From contig NZ_QKNW01000001.1 in the NCBI RefSeq assembly GCF_009663395.1, forward strand, positions 620,001-684,000: a DNA stretch of 64,000 nt, read 5' to 3'. The notes under the pieces were generated by a model. It searched no databases, was not told where the DNA came from, and saw only the letters and a program-made list of their open reading frames with translations. Of the stretch, positions 39,652 to 48,075 are shown piece by piece (position 1 is the first letter of the stretch; every line of letters starts with the position of its first letter). This DNA comes from Halosegnis longus. Its GTDB lineage: Archaea > Halobacteriota > Halobacteria > Halobacteriales > Haloarculaceae. A program made the position numbers and the translations under genes.

Positions 39652-41740
39652 GGCGTTCGCCGACGCGTACGACGACGAGACGCTCCATGAGGAGCTGCCG
39701 GATTCACCGGTCGGCTCGCTGCGCGACCTCCAGTATCTGTACGGGAAACTCTACACGCTCGCTACGACCGGCGGCGGCGAGTACGCGCCGTATCTGACTC
39801 CCGACGCGGCGGAGGACCTCATCGACACCGACCGCAGTCTCGTCGTCGTCCGCGTGGACCTCTCCGGCGAGGAGCCGCGGCTTGCAGACGATGACCGTGG
39901 ACCGGTGTGGATTACGCGATACACCGACGACCTCGTGACGAAGGTCGCCCACTGCTATTTCGCGAACAAGGGAGCAGGAATCGACCACAGTATTACCCAC
40001 AAATCTGGCCAGAGAAAGTCTCCTGAGAAGCTCGGAAAATATGCGACTGACCGCCTTACCAGATGGCCGACAGAGGATGCAGTAGCCGAGCTTGCTGGGG
40101 AACATGACGACGGCTGGATTATAAATAAACTGGCAGCAGCCGGAGAGTCAGAAGAGCTTGTCCAGAACGTCAAGCAGGAAGTCAAGCGACAGCTCGATGG
40201 AGAGAAGACAACAGCGGTACTTACCGTCCAAATCCGACGCGAAGAGGATGGCGAATATCTGTGGCCCGGCGAGTTGGACGTAATAATGGAGGGAATGCGC
40301 CGACAGCGGCTCTCGAAGCTCGTCACCAAGAACAAGGCCGACGACTCTTCGGGCGAGGCGACAGACATCGTCACCGGCGCGAAGACCCGCACGGTCGGGA
40401 CCGCAGACGACCCACAGAACTACTTCCTCGGCAAACAACGCGAGAAGTTCCCCGGACTCGACATCGAGCAGGCGTGGCGCAGCCACCCAATCTCGGAGGA
40501 TGCCGCCGTGACGGTGATGAACGCAGACGCATTCACCGACGCGTGTTCCTTCTACGCGCTCGGCGCGCGGGTGTTTTATCTTCCGTACCCGTTCGGAACC
40601 ATCACGCCCGAAGGGGCGCGTGACCTCTACCGACTGCTCTACGCGATTCTCGACCACGATGGACTGAACCCCGTCGAGAAGGCGTACGACAAGACGCGGG
40701 AAGGCGAACGTGTGTTCGGCGACGGGTCGGAGCTTCGATTCTACGTCTCGGCCGTGCTCGCACACCAAACCTCACGGTACGACGTGGTCGGCGAGACGCT
40801 GAACGGGAAGCTGTTCTACCCACGCCATCTCGCACAGACCCACAATCAGGTCGTGAAGACGGAGCCGTTTCTCGATAGCGAGTGGACCGCGCCGTTCCCG
40901 ACGAACGAGAACTGGGCGCTGCTGTCGGGGAGCGACGAGCAGCTCGGCTCGGTCACGGGCGGCTGGTACTTCACGCAGACGTTCGCCGACCACGACGACG
41001 ACGAGGCCGAGGAGGACGACCCGCGCATCGACGCGCTCGTCGCCGTACTGAGCGGCGAGTCGATCGCCGTCGAGCAGCTGCTCGATGAGTACACCGACCG
41101 TATCACGACCGAGACGAACGACGAGGACCGCGAGTTCCCGTCGTTTCTCGTCGCGAGCCAGTTCGCACAGCTGTGTGCGCTGGCGAACGACGAGCTGAAT
41201 CTGCTCTCGACGACCGACGATGCGAAGGAATCGATCACCCGCGAACCAGCCTACGAGAAGCCACCAATGGAAACAGTCGAAGATATCCTACCTGACGGGG
41301 GGAACCCCGGGGAAGCCAAACTCGAATCGTTCATCGAACAGACACCCGCCATCGCGCCGACTGAAGACGGCGACGACACGACCGACCAGCGCCGGGGGGC
41401 GTTCTTACTCGGCGCGCTCGTCGGCGCGGTCGGGAACTATCAGGGGTACGACCTCGGACGTTCGACCACGCTCATCGATCAGTTCCCCGTGAAATCCATC
41501 ACCCAGACGCGAATCAAGAAGGTGACACAGGAGGCTATCGGCAAGACGGTCACCTACACCCGCGAGGAGGGCCGGACGGTGACGAAGTTCAGCCACATCG
41601 TCGAACGGCTCCGCGAGACGGTGTTAAACCCCGAGCCCGACGAGTGGGTGCTCGACACTGACGACCTACGCTTCTACTACGCACTCGGCGTCACCTACGG
41701 CATGAACGACCGCGCGACCAGCAACAACGAGGACACCTAA
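39638..41740 (+). CDS. cas8b: Cascade large subunit Cas8b (Csh1)
   Basis: 700 aa, the size and position of the haloarchaeal I-B Cas8b. It recognises the PAM and contacts Cas3. The sequence is acidic and of mixed helix/strand, with no catalytic motif expected. The segment 39950-40270 has lower GC than the rest, hinting at a locally exchanged stretch. The cas6 overlap and the 1-nt gap to cas7 imply one mRNA. Confidence 0.88.
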   Translation: MLSPEAFADAYDDETLHEELPDSPVGSLRDLQYLYGKLYTLATTGGGEYAPYLTPDAAEDLIDTDRSLVVVRVDLSGEEPRLADDDRGPVWITRYTDDLVTKVAHCYFANKGAGIDHSITHKSGQRKSPEKLGKYATDRLTRWPTEDAVAELAGEHDDGWIINKLAAAGESEELVQNVKQEVKRQLDGEKTTAVLTVQIRREEDGEYLWPGELDVIMEGMRRQRLSKLVTKNKADDSSGEATDIVTGAKTRTVGTADDPQNYFLGKQREKFPGLDIEQAWRSHPISEDAAVTVMNADAFTDACSFYALGARVFYLPYPFGTITPEGARDLYRLLYAILDHDGLNPVEKAYDKTREGERVFGDGSELRFYVSAVLAHQTSRYDVVGETLNGKLFYPRHLAQTHNQVVKTEPFLDSEWTAPFPTNENWALLSGSDEQLGSVTGGWYFTQTFADHDDDEAEEDDPRIDALVAVLSGESIAVEQLLDEYTDRITTETNDEDREFPSFLVASQFAQLCALANDELNLLSTTDDAKESITREPAYEKPPMETVEDILPDGGNPGEAKLESFIEQTPAIAPTEDGDDTTDQRRGAFLLGALVGAVGNYQGYDLGRSTTLIDQFPVKSITQTRIKKVTQEAIGKTVTYTREEGRTVTKFSHIVERLRETVLNPEPDEWVLDTDDLRFYYALGVTYGMNDRATSNNEDT

Positions 41741-41741
41741 C

Positions 41742-42809
41742 ATGACAGACACCACCGACACCGTCGAGAACCGCTCCGAAATCGTCTTCCTGTACGACGC
41801 AGTCGACGCGAACCCGAACGGCAACCCCCTCAGCGGCTCAAATCGGCCGCGAATCGACCCGCAGACACAGCAGGCAATCGTCACCGACGTGCGCCTGAAG
41901 CGGTATCTGCGAGACCAGTTGGACGACGACGGCCACGGCGTCTACATCCGCAACGTTCAGGAGGAGGGCGAGCAGTTCACCCGCGCACAGCTACTCGAAG
42001 ACCGGCTGAAGGCAGTCGACCCCGACGACTACGACCTCGACGACGAGGAAGAAAGCGAGCAGTTCCGCGACGACATCTTCGGGGAATTTCTCGAAGAAAG
42101 CGCGGACGTGCGCTACTTCGGCGCGACTATGTCCGTCGACGACACCTACGCGAAGCACCTCCCGGACCACTTCACCGGCCCGGTGCAGTTCTCCCCCGGC
42201 AAGAGTATGCACACCGTCAACGAAAACGAGGAGTACGACAGCCTGACGAGCGTCATCGCGACACAGGAGGGGAAAGAGCAGGGCGGCTTCGACCTCGACG
42301 ACCACCGCATCCAGTACGGGCTGATTCGGTTCCACGGGCTGGTCGATGAACACGGAGCCGAAAGCACGAAGCTCACCGACACGGACGTGCGTCGGCTCGA
42401 CACGCTCTGCTGGCGCGCGCTGAAGAACCAGACCATTTCCCGGAGCAAGGTCGGACAGGAGCCCCGGCTGTATCTCCGCGTCGAGTACGACGAGGAGAGC
42501 TACCACCTCGGCGGACTCGACAAGGACCTCAGTCTCGACGACGGGGCGTCGAAGCCGGACGAGGAGCTTCGCAACGTTCGCGACCTCGCGGTCGACCTCG
42601 ACGCGTTCATCGACCGACTCGAGGGAGCGAGCGATCAGATCGCGCGCGTCCGCGTGGTGGCGAGCGACGTGCTCCAATTCGCCCACGACGGCAAGGAGGG
42701 CGGCCCCGAGTTGCTGTACGGGACAATCGAGGAGGCCGTCGGAAGCGACGCCGTCGAGGAAATCGACGTGTACGACGAGTATCTGGAGACGCTGGCGACC
42801 GAGGAGTGA
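41742..42809 (+). CDS. cas7: Cascade backbone subunit Cas7 (Csh2)
   Basis: 355 aa. The N-terminal FLYDAVDANPNGNPL block with GSNRPRIDPQTQQAIVTDVRLKRYLRDQL is typical of Csh2/Cas7. RRLDTLCWRALKNQTISRSKVGQEPRLYLRVEYD lies later. Several copies coat the crRNA guide. It carries no cleavage function in type I. The stop and the next gene are separated by 2 nt. Confidence 0.93.
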   Translation: MTDTTDTVENRSEIVFLYDAVDANPNGNPLSGSNRPRIDPQTQQAIVTDVRLKRYLRDQLDDDGHGVYIRNVQEEGEQFTRAQLLEDRLKAVDPDDYDLDDEEESEQFRDDIFGEFLEESADVRYFGATMSVDDTYAKHLPDHFTGPVQFSPGKSMHTVNENEEYDSLTSVIATQEGKEQGGFDLDDHRIQYGLIRFHGLVDEHGAESTKLTDTDVRRLDTLCWRALKNQTISRSKVGQEPRLYLRVEYDEESYHLGGLDKDLSLDDGASKPDEELRNVRDLAVDLDAFIDRLEGASDQIARVRVVASDVLQFAHDGKEGGPELLYGTIEEAVGSDAVEEIDVYDEYLETLATEE

Positions 42810-42811
42810 CG

Positions 42812-43603
42812 ATGGGACAGGAGTCGCTCGACGATTGGACAGAGGAGGGGTCGTTCCCGAGCCGCTGTCTCTCGGTGACGGTTCGCGGTCCGTGGGGTCA
42901 CTTCCGCCGGGTCGAGGGGAATGTCGTCAAGCAGACCTACCGCGTGATGCCTCGAACGACCGTCGCGGGGCTGCTCGCCGCCGTACTCGGCATCGAGCGC
43001 GACGGCTACTACGAGCTGTTCGGTCCCGAGCAGTCGGCAATCGCCATCGAGCCGACGGAGGAGCTTCGGGCGGTCAATATGCCGATGAACTCCCTCTCGA
43101 CTGCAGACGGGAATCTCCGGTCGCTCAACGGCCGCGGGAAGGTTTCGATGCAGCTTCCCGACCCGACCGCGCTCCGCCAACAGCACAACTACGAGGTGCT
43201 CGTGGAGCCGGCATACCGTATCGACGTCGCGCTGCGCGACGCCGAGCGGTACGCCGAGCTGCGGGAGCTACTCGACGCCGGGAAGTCCCACTACGTCCCG
43301 AGTCTCGGTCTCTCTGAGCATCTCGCCGAGCTGGAGTACCACGGCGAGTTCGAGGTAGAATCACAGCCGGCCTCGGGGAAGGTGAACGTGGATTCGGCGG
43401 TGCCGAACGCGGTTGACTCGCTCGTCGTCAAGCCGAAGGTGAAAAGCGGTATCGAGGAGTCACCCGCGTTCATGACGACCGACGAGGGGGGCCGGACGAC
43501 GACGGCGTTCACGACGTACGCGTACAACGCCGACGGCGGGGCGCTTCCCGTCGACAACATCGAAACCTCACGCGTCGGCGACCGGACCGTGGTGTTCGTG
43601 TGA
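42812..43603 (+). CDS. cas5: Cascade subunit Cas5 (type I-B)
   Basis: 263 aa. RAMP-type start LSVTVRGPWGHFRRVEGNVVKQTYRVMPRTTVAGLLAAVLGIERDGYYELF is the Cas5 signature. It caps the 5' handle of the crRNA. Start is ATG 42812, though a GTG at 42806 inside the cas7 stop is possible. It overlaps cas3 by 1 bp (TGATG). Confidence 0.92.
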   Translation: MGQESLDDWTEEGSFPSRCLSVTVRGPWGHFRRVEGNVVKQTYRVMPRTTVAGLLAAVLGIERDGYYELFGPEQSAIAIEPTEELRAVNMPMNSLSTADGNLRSLNGRGKVSMQLPDPTALRQQHNYEVLVEPAYRIDVALRDAERYAELRELLDAGKSHYVPSLGLSEHLAELEYHGEFEVESQPASGKVNVDSAVPNAVDSLVVKPKVKSGIEESPAFMTTDEGGRTTTAFTTYAYNADGGALPVDNIETSRVGDRTVVFV

Positions 43604-46167
43604 TGATCCGCTCACACCCCGCTGAGGGCGAGCGGGAAGCGGTGCCGCTCTCGGACCACCTCGATGACGTCGCGGCGCGGATACCGCACGTCGTTCCGGC
43701 GTCGGTGCAGACGCCCGCGGGGGAGTCGCTGCGGGCGGTGTGTGAGACGCTCGCGCTGTTGCACGATTTCGGGAAGGCGACGAGCTACTTCCAGCAGTAT
43801 TTGAACGACGAGTATCAGGGCGATTCAGCGCTCCGATACCACGCGCCGCTGGGGTCGTTCGCGGCGTACTACGCGCTCGACGCGCGGGGCTTCGATACGG
43901 AAACCTGTCTGGCCGGCTTCGTCGCCGTCGCGAAACATCACGGCGAGCTTCCGAACGTCGCGACGTACGTCCACGACCGAACAAATACGAACGACGGTAA
44001 TTCGGAGACGAAGGTCACAGAGAGCCAGCGTGCCGTTGCAAAACAGTTGGCCGACATCCGCGAGCACGCACCGGACCTCGCCGCCGATGTATTCGAGCGA
44101 GCGAGCGACGGCGAAGGCTCGTGGTCGGAGTTTACCGGTGAGTTCGTCTCTTTGCTCGATGACATCGACGCGACCGTTACCGGCGACGGTGCGATGCCGA
44201 GAGTCGGTAGGGATGCTCTCTCCGTGGACTGCTACGGGACCGTACTTCGGTGTTGGAGCGCGCTGACGCTTGCCGACAAGACGAGTGCGGCGGGGGCAAA
44301 GCGAGACGCCGAGACGTACGAACCGAAACGGCCCCGACGAGACGTGTTCGAGGCGTACGTCGCTGACATAGAGAAGGAGGCCGACGCTGACCCAGAGGGG
44401 ACGCGTGAACAACGGCTTGATTACCATCGGTCGCGCGCTCGCGCGGAAGTGCTGGAGACAACAGAATCGTTCGCCGAGGACGGCGGCGGCGTCGCGACCC
44501 TCACCTTGCCGACGGGACTGGGGAAGACCCTCACCGGGCTTTCCGCCGCGTTCGACCTCCGCGAGCGACTCGGCGGCGAGCGGATCGTCTACGCGCTCCC
44601 GTTCACGAGTATCATCGACCAAGTCGTCGACGAACTCGCCGACATCTACGAGACGGACGGGACGGGCCGGCTGCTCACCGCCCACCACCACCTCGCGGAG
44701 ACGGTGATTCGAGACGACGATGACGAGGAAAGAGCCGACAAGCACGACGACATCGCGGGGATGCTCGCCGAGAGCTGGCTGGCCGGATTGACCGTGACGA
44801 CGTTCGTCCAACTGTTCGAGAGTCTCGCCGGGCCGGCAAACCGGCAGTCGCTGAAGCTGCCGGCACTGCAGGATGCCGTTATCGTGCTGGACGAGCCACA
44901 GAGTCTCCCACTCGACTGGTGGAAGCTCGCGCCCCGACTGGTCGAACTCCTAATAGACCGGTACGACGCGACGGTCATCGCGATGACAGCCACACAGCCA
45001 CGGCTGTTCGAAGACGCCACGGAGCTGGTCGCGGAGCCGTCGTCGTACTTCGAGGCCGTCGAGCGCGTCGAGTACGTGCTCGATGAGTCGACCGAACGCT
45101 ACGTCGAACGTCGGAGCGAGGCGACGCCGAAATCGTACGAATCGGCCGGCGGGACGCTCGAACGAACGCTCGATTCCGGACAGTCATCACTCGCAATCTG
45201 TAACACAATCGACAGCGCGCGCGAGCTAACCGACCAACTCTCTGGCAACTACGTGAACGTCGGGAAGCGGTACGGCGAGCTTCTCGACGTGGAAGACGAG
45301 TTCACGCCGGAGAAAATCGTCAAGAAAGTACGCCGTGACGGGCGACCGGCGACGCTGCATCTCTCGACGCGACTGCGACCGCGGGACCGACTCGCGCTCA
45401 TTCAGGCTGCAAAGCAACTTACCGACGAGGGGTATCCTCTCACCGTCGTCTCGACACAACTCATCGAAGCTGGCGTCGACATCAGCTTCGATACGGTGTA
45501 CCGTGACCTCGCACCCATCGACAGCATCGTACAGGCTGCGGGCCGGTGTAACCGCTCGTTCGAGCGCGAGCGCGGTGAGGTCACCGTCTGGTGGCTCGAC
45601 GCGCCGGGAGACCAGCAGAAGACGCCGGCGGCGGCCATCTACAATCGCGGCGTCTCGCTGCTGCCTGTGACGGCAGAGACGCTGGCTGCAGTTCGTGACG
45701 ACGACGGCGGTACGCTACCCGAACGGGCCGTCGCCGACGAGGCGGTGAGTCGATACTACAGACGGCTTCGCGAGGAAAAGAACGTGGGGAAAGCCGAGTA
45801 CGCCGACCACGTCGATAGCGCACGAGCAGCCGCGTTGGGAGAGCTTTCGCTCATCGACGCCAGACGCACCGCGGAGATTCTCGTCTGTCGGACCGACGAC
45901 GACCGCCGGCTCGCAGAGAAGGTTCGACAGGCCGAGCAGGCACGCGAGTGGACGGAGTTTCGCCGACTGCTCGACGAATCGAAGGACCGACGAATCTCGG
46001 TTCCGCTCGGCTGGGACGATGACCGGGCGGAAGCGATTCAGCAGCTTCCGGTGCTCGTCGAGGACGAAGGGCTGTACTGTCTCGACACCGACCGGTACGA
46101 AGCCCACTTCGACACGACGCAGGGGTTCGTCGTGCCCGGCAGTAGCGTCGCCCACCAGTTCCTATGA
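43603..46167 (+). CDS. cas3: CRISPR-associated helicase-nuclease Cas3
   Basis: 854 aa with an N-terminal HD nuclease (LALLHDFGKATSYF, His-Asp at 54-55; VAVAKHHGELP) and a C-terminal superfamily 2 helicase. Helicase motifs are TLPTGLGKTLTGL (Walker A), VIVLDEPQSLP (DExx box), AMTATQPRLF (motif III) and QAAGRCNRS (motif VI). Recruited by Cascade, it unwinds and degrades target DNA. All active-site motifs look intact. It overlaps cas5 and cas4. Confidence 0.95.
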   Translation: MIRSHPAEGEREAVPLSDHLDDVAARIPHVVPASVQTPAGESLRAVCETLALLHDFGKATSYFQQYLNDEYQGDSALRYHAPLGSFAAYYALDARGFDTETCLAGFVAVAKHHGELPNVATYVHDRTNTNDGNSETKVTESQRAVAKQLADIREHAPDLAADVFERASDGEGSWSEFTGEFVSLLDDIDATVTGDGAMPRVGRDALSVDCYGTVLRCWSALTLADKTSAAGAKRDAETYEPKRPRRDVFEAYVADIEKEADADPEGTREQRLDYHRSRARAEVLETTESFAEDGGGVATLTLPTGLGKTLTGLSAAFDLRERLGGERIVYALPFTSIIDQVVDELADIYETDGTGRLLTAHHHLAETVIRDDDDEERADKHDDIAGMLAESWLAGLTVTTFVQLFESLAGPANRQSLKLPALQDAVIVLDEPQSLPLDWWKLAPRLVELLIDRYDATVIAMTATQPRLFEDATELVAEPSSYFEAVERVEYVLDESTERYVERRSEATPKSYESAGGTLERTLDSGQSSLAICNTIDSARELTDQLSGNYVNVGKRYGELLDVEDEFTPEKIVKKVRRDGRPATLHLSTRLRPRDRLALIQAAKQLTDEGYPLTVVSTQLIEAGVDISFDTVYRDLAPIDSIVQAAGRCNRSFERERGEVTVWWLDAPGDQQKTPAAAIYNRGVSLLPVTAETLAAVRDDDGGTLPERAVADEAVSRYYRRLREEKNVGKAEYADHVDSARAAALGELSLIDARRTAEILVCRTDDDRRLAEKVRQAEQAREWTEFRRLLDESKDRRISVPLGWDDDRAEAIQQLPVLVEDEGLYCLDTDRYEAHFDTTQGFVVPGSSVAHQFL

Positions 46168-46718
46168 GTGACACCGACCCCGTCGAACTGTTGCTCGAAT
46201 CGGCACGCGACGAGACACGCGACGACGAGTTCCACGTCACCGGCGTCATGATGCAGTATTACGCAGTTTGTAAACGCGAACTCTGGTTTGAGTCGCGCAA
46301 CATCGAAATCGACCGCGAGAACGCAGCGGTCGTCCGCGGGACGCAGGTGGACGAATCGGCCTACGAAGACGAACGTCGAAATCTCTCCATCGACGGCACC
46401 ATCGCTATCGATGTGTTGGAGGACGGACGCGTGATGGAGGTGAAACCCTCGTCGTCGCTGGTGGAGCCGGCGAAGCTCCAACTGCTGTATTATCTCTGGT
46501 ATTTACAGCGCGTGGTCGGGGTCGAACGCGACGGTGTCCTTGCACATCCGCGCGAGCGACGGCGCGAGCCGGTCGAACTCACCGAAGAGAACGCCGAGTG
46601 GGTCGAGGGGGCGATTCGCGGCATCCACCGCGTCATAAACCGTGAATCGCCGCCGCCGGCAGAGGAGAAGCCGTTCTGTGAGTCGTGTGCCTACCACGAC
46701 TTCTGTTGGAGTTGTTAA
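46164..46718 (+). CDS. cas4: CRISPR adaptation nuclease Cas4
   Basis: 184 aa. RecB-like core with YAVCKRELWFESRNIEID, the catalytic E/K region MEVKPSSSLVEPAKLQLLYYLW, and the C-terminal FeS ligands CESCAYHDFCWSC, with the N-terminal Cys supplying the fourth. It trims prespacers and selects those with the right PAM for Cas1-Cas2. Overlaps cas3 by ATGA. Confidence 0.93.
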   Translation: MSDTDPVELLLESARDETRDDEFHVTGVMMQYYAVCKRELWFESRNIEIDRENAAVVRGTQVDESAYEDERRNLSIDGTIAIDVLEDGRVMEVKPSSSLVEPAKLQLLYYLWYLQRVVGVERDGVLAHPRERRREPVELTEENAEWVEGAIRGIHRVINRESPPPAEEKPFCESCAYHDFCWSC

Positions 46719-46720
46719 TC

Positions 46721-47713
46721 GTGAACGACAACTATCACATCTTCAGCGACGGGCGCATCGAGCGACACAACGACACGGTCCGGCTGGTCGGGCTCGACGA
46801 CGAGAAGTCGTATCTCCCCATAGAGAACGCGGAGGCGCTGTTTCTCCACGGACAGATCGATTTTAACACCCGCGTGATGTCGTTTCTCGACGACCACGGT
46901 GTTGCGATGCACGTCTTCGGCTGGAAGGACTACTACGCCGGCTCGGTGATGCCAGAACGGGGACAGACCTCCGGGCGGACGGTCGTCGAGCAGGTGCGCG
47001 CGTACGACACACCGGAGCGCAGACGCGCGCTGGCACGGAAATTCATCCGCGGGAGCATCCACAATATGCGCGCGAACGTCAGCTACTACGACGGTCGCGG
47101 CCACGAGTTCGGTGACGTTATCGAACAACTGGATACCCAACAAGAGCGACTCGAACCGGAACTTGACGTGAGCGAGCTAATGGGGGTCGAGGCGACGGCA
47201 CGACGCGCATACTACTCGGTTCTCGACGACGTGCTTCCCGATGGTTTCGTCTTTGGCGGCCGCCAGTACAACCCCCCGGACAATGAGGTGAACAGCCTCA
47301 TCTCCTTCGCGAACTCGCTCGTGTACGCGAACGTCGTCTCCGCGATTCGCGCGACGGCACTCGACCCCGCCGTGAGCTTTCTCCACGAGCCGGGCGACCG
47401 CCGCTACTCGCTCGCACTCGACATCGCGGATATGTTCAAGCCCGTGCTCGCGGACCGCGTCATCTTCCGAGTCGTGAACCGCTCACAGGTGACACTCGAG
47501 GAGTTCGAAACCGATCTCAACGGCTGTCTGCTCACCGAGTCGGGGCGCAAGACAGTCTCGAAGGCGTTCGAGGAGACGCTGAACGAAACCGTCGAACACC
47601 CACGACTGAACCGGAAGGTGAGCTATCAGTATCTGCTTCGCATCGAGGCGTACAAGCTGAAGAAGCATCTCCTGACCGGCGAAGAGTACGTTCCCTTCGA
47701 ACGGTGGTGGTAG
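46721..47713 (+). CDS. cas1: CRISPR integrase Cas1
   Basis: 330 aa from a GTG two nt after the cas4 stop. It opens MNDNYHIFSDGRIERHNDTVRLV with IENAEALFLHGQIDFNTRVMSFL. The metal-binding Glu is in GVEATARRAYYS, and the His and Asp/Glu are in VSFLHEPGDRRYSLALDIADMFKPVLADR. Integrates new spacers at the leader end. An upstream in-frame ATG (46685) lies inside cas4 and lacks similarity. Confidence 0.95.
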   Translation: MNDNYHIFSDGRIERHNDTVRLVGLDDEKSYLPIENAEALFLHGQIDFNTRVMSFLDDHGVAMHVFGWKDYYAGSVMPERGQTSGRTVVEQVRAYDTPERRRALARKFIRGSIHNMRANVSYYDGRGHEFGDVIEQLDTQQERLEPELDVSELMGVEATARRAYYSVLDDVLPDGFVFGGRQYNPPDNEVNSLISFANSLVYANVVSAIRATALDPAVSFLHEPGDRRYSLALDIADMFKPVLADRVIFRVVNRSQVTLEEFETDLNGCLLTESGRKTVSKAFEETLNETVEHPRLNRKVSYQYLLRIEAYKLKKHLLTGEEYVPFERWW

Positions 47714-47714
47714 C

Positions 47715-47978
47715 GTGGTGTACGTTATCGTCGTCTACGATGTGCAGGCCGACCGCACGCCGAAGTTCCTGAACTACCTGCGGCAGTACCTCGTCCACGT
47801 GCAAAACTCGGTTTTCGAAGGTGAGTTGACGGAGGGAAAGACCGAGGAAGTCGAGGGACGGCTGGAATCGATGCTGGAGGACGGCGAATCCATAATGGTG
47901 TATCGAATGTCCTCGAAAAAGTACGTGAACCGGTCGGTGTTCGGCGATGACCCGATGGACGACCAGCAGTTCCTCTGA
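47715..47978 (+). CDS. cas2: CRISPR adaptation protein Cas2
   Basis: 87 aa, GTG start, MVYVIVVYDVQADRTPKFLNYLRQYLVHVQNSVFEGELTEG. It has the ferredoxin-like fold with the early Asp (YDV). It forms the central dimer of the Cas1-Cas2 integrase. One nt after the cas1 stop. The leader and array follow directly. Confidence 0.95.
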   Translation: MVYVIVVYDVQADRTPKFLNYLRQYLVHVQNSVFEGELTEGKTEEVEGRLESMLEDGESIMVYRMSSKKYVNRSVFGDDPMDDQQFL

Positions 47979-48075
47979 CCATCGACCCCCGGGGGTTTTG
48001 GGGTTATCGCGGGTCGACGGAAACACTAAGTCCTGAGCATCGGTATGTGGGCCTGAGTGCCCCGAATCGGGCATG
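47979..48075 (+). promoter_or_regulatory. CRISPR leader
   Basis: 97 nt between cas2 and the first repeat. It holds an AT-richer box (AAACACTAAG, 48021-48030), a promoter candidate about 50 nt before the first repeat. A hairpin TGCCC/GGGCA (48058-48062 with 48069-48073) lies just upstream of the repeat. The degenerate repeat at the far end supports this side as the leader. Confidence 0.7.
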
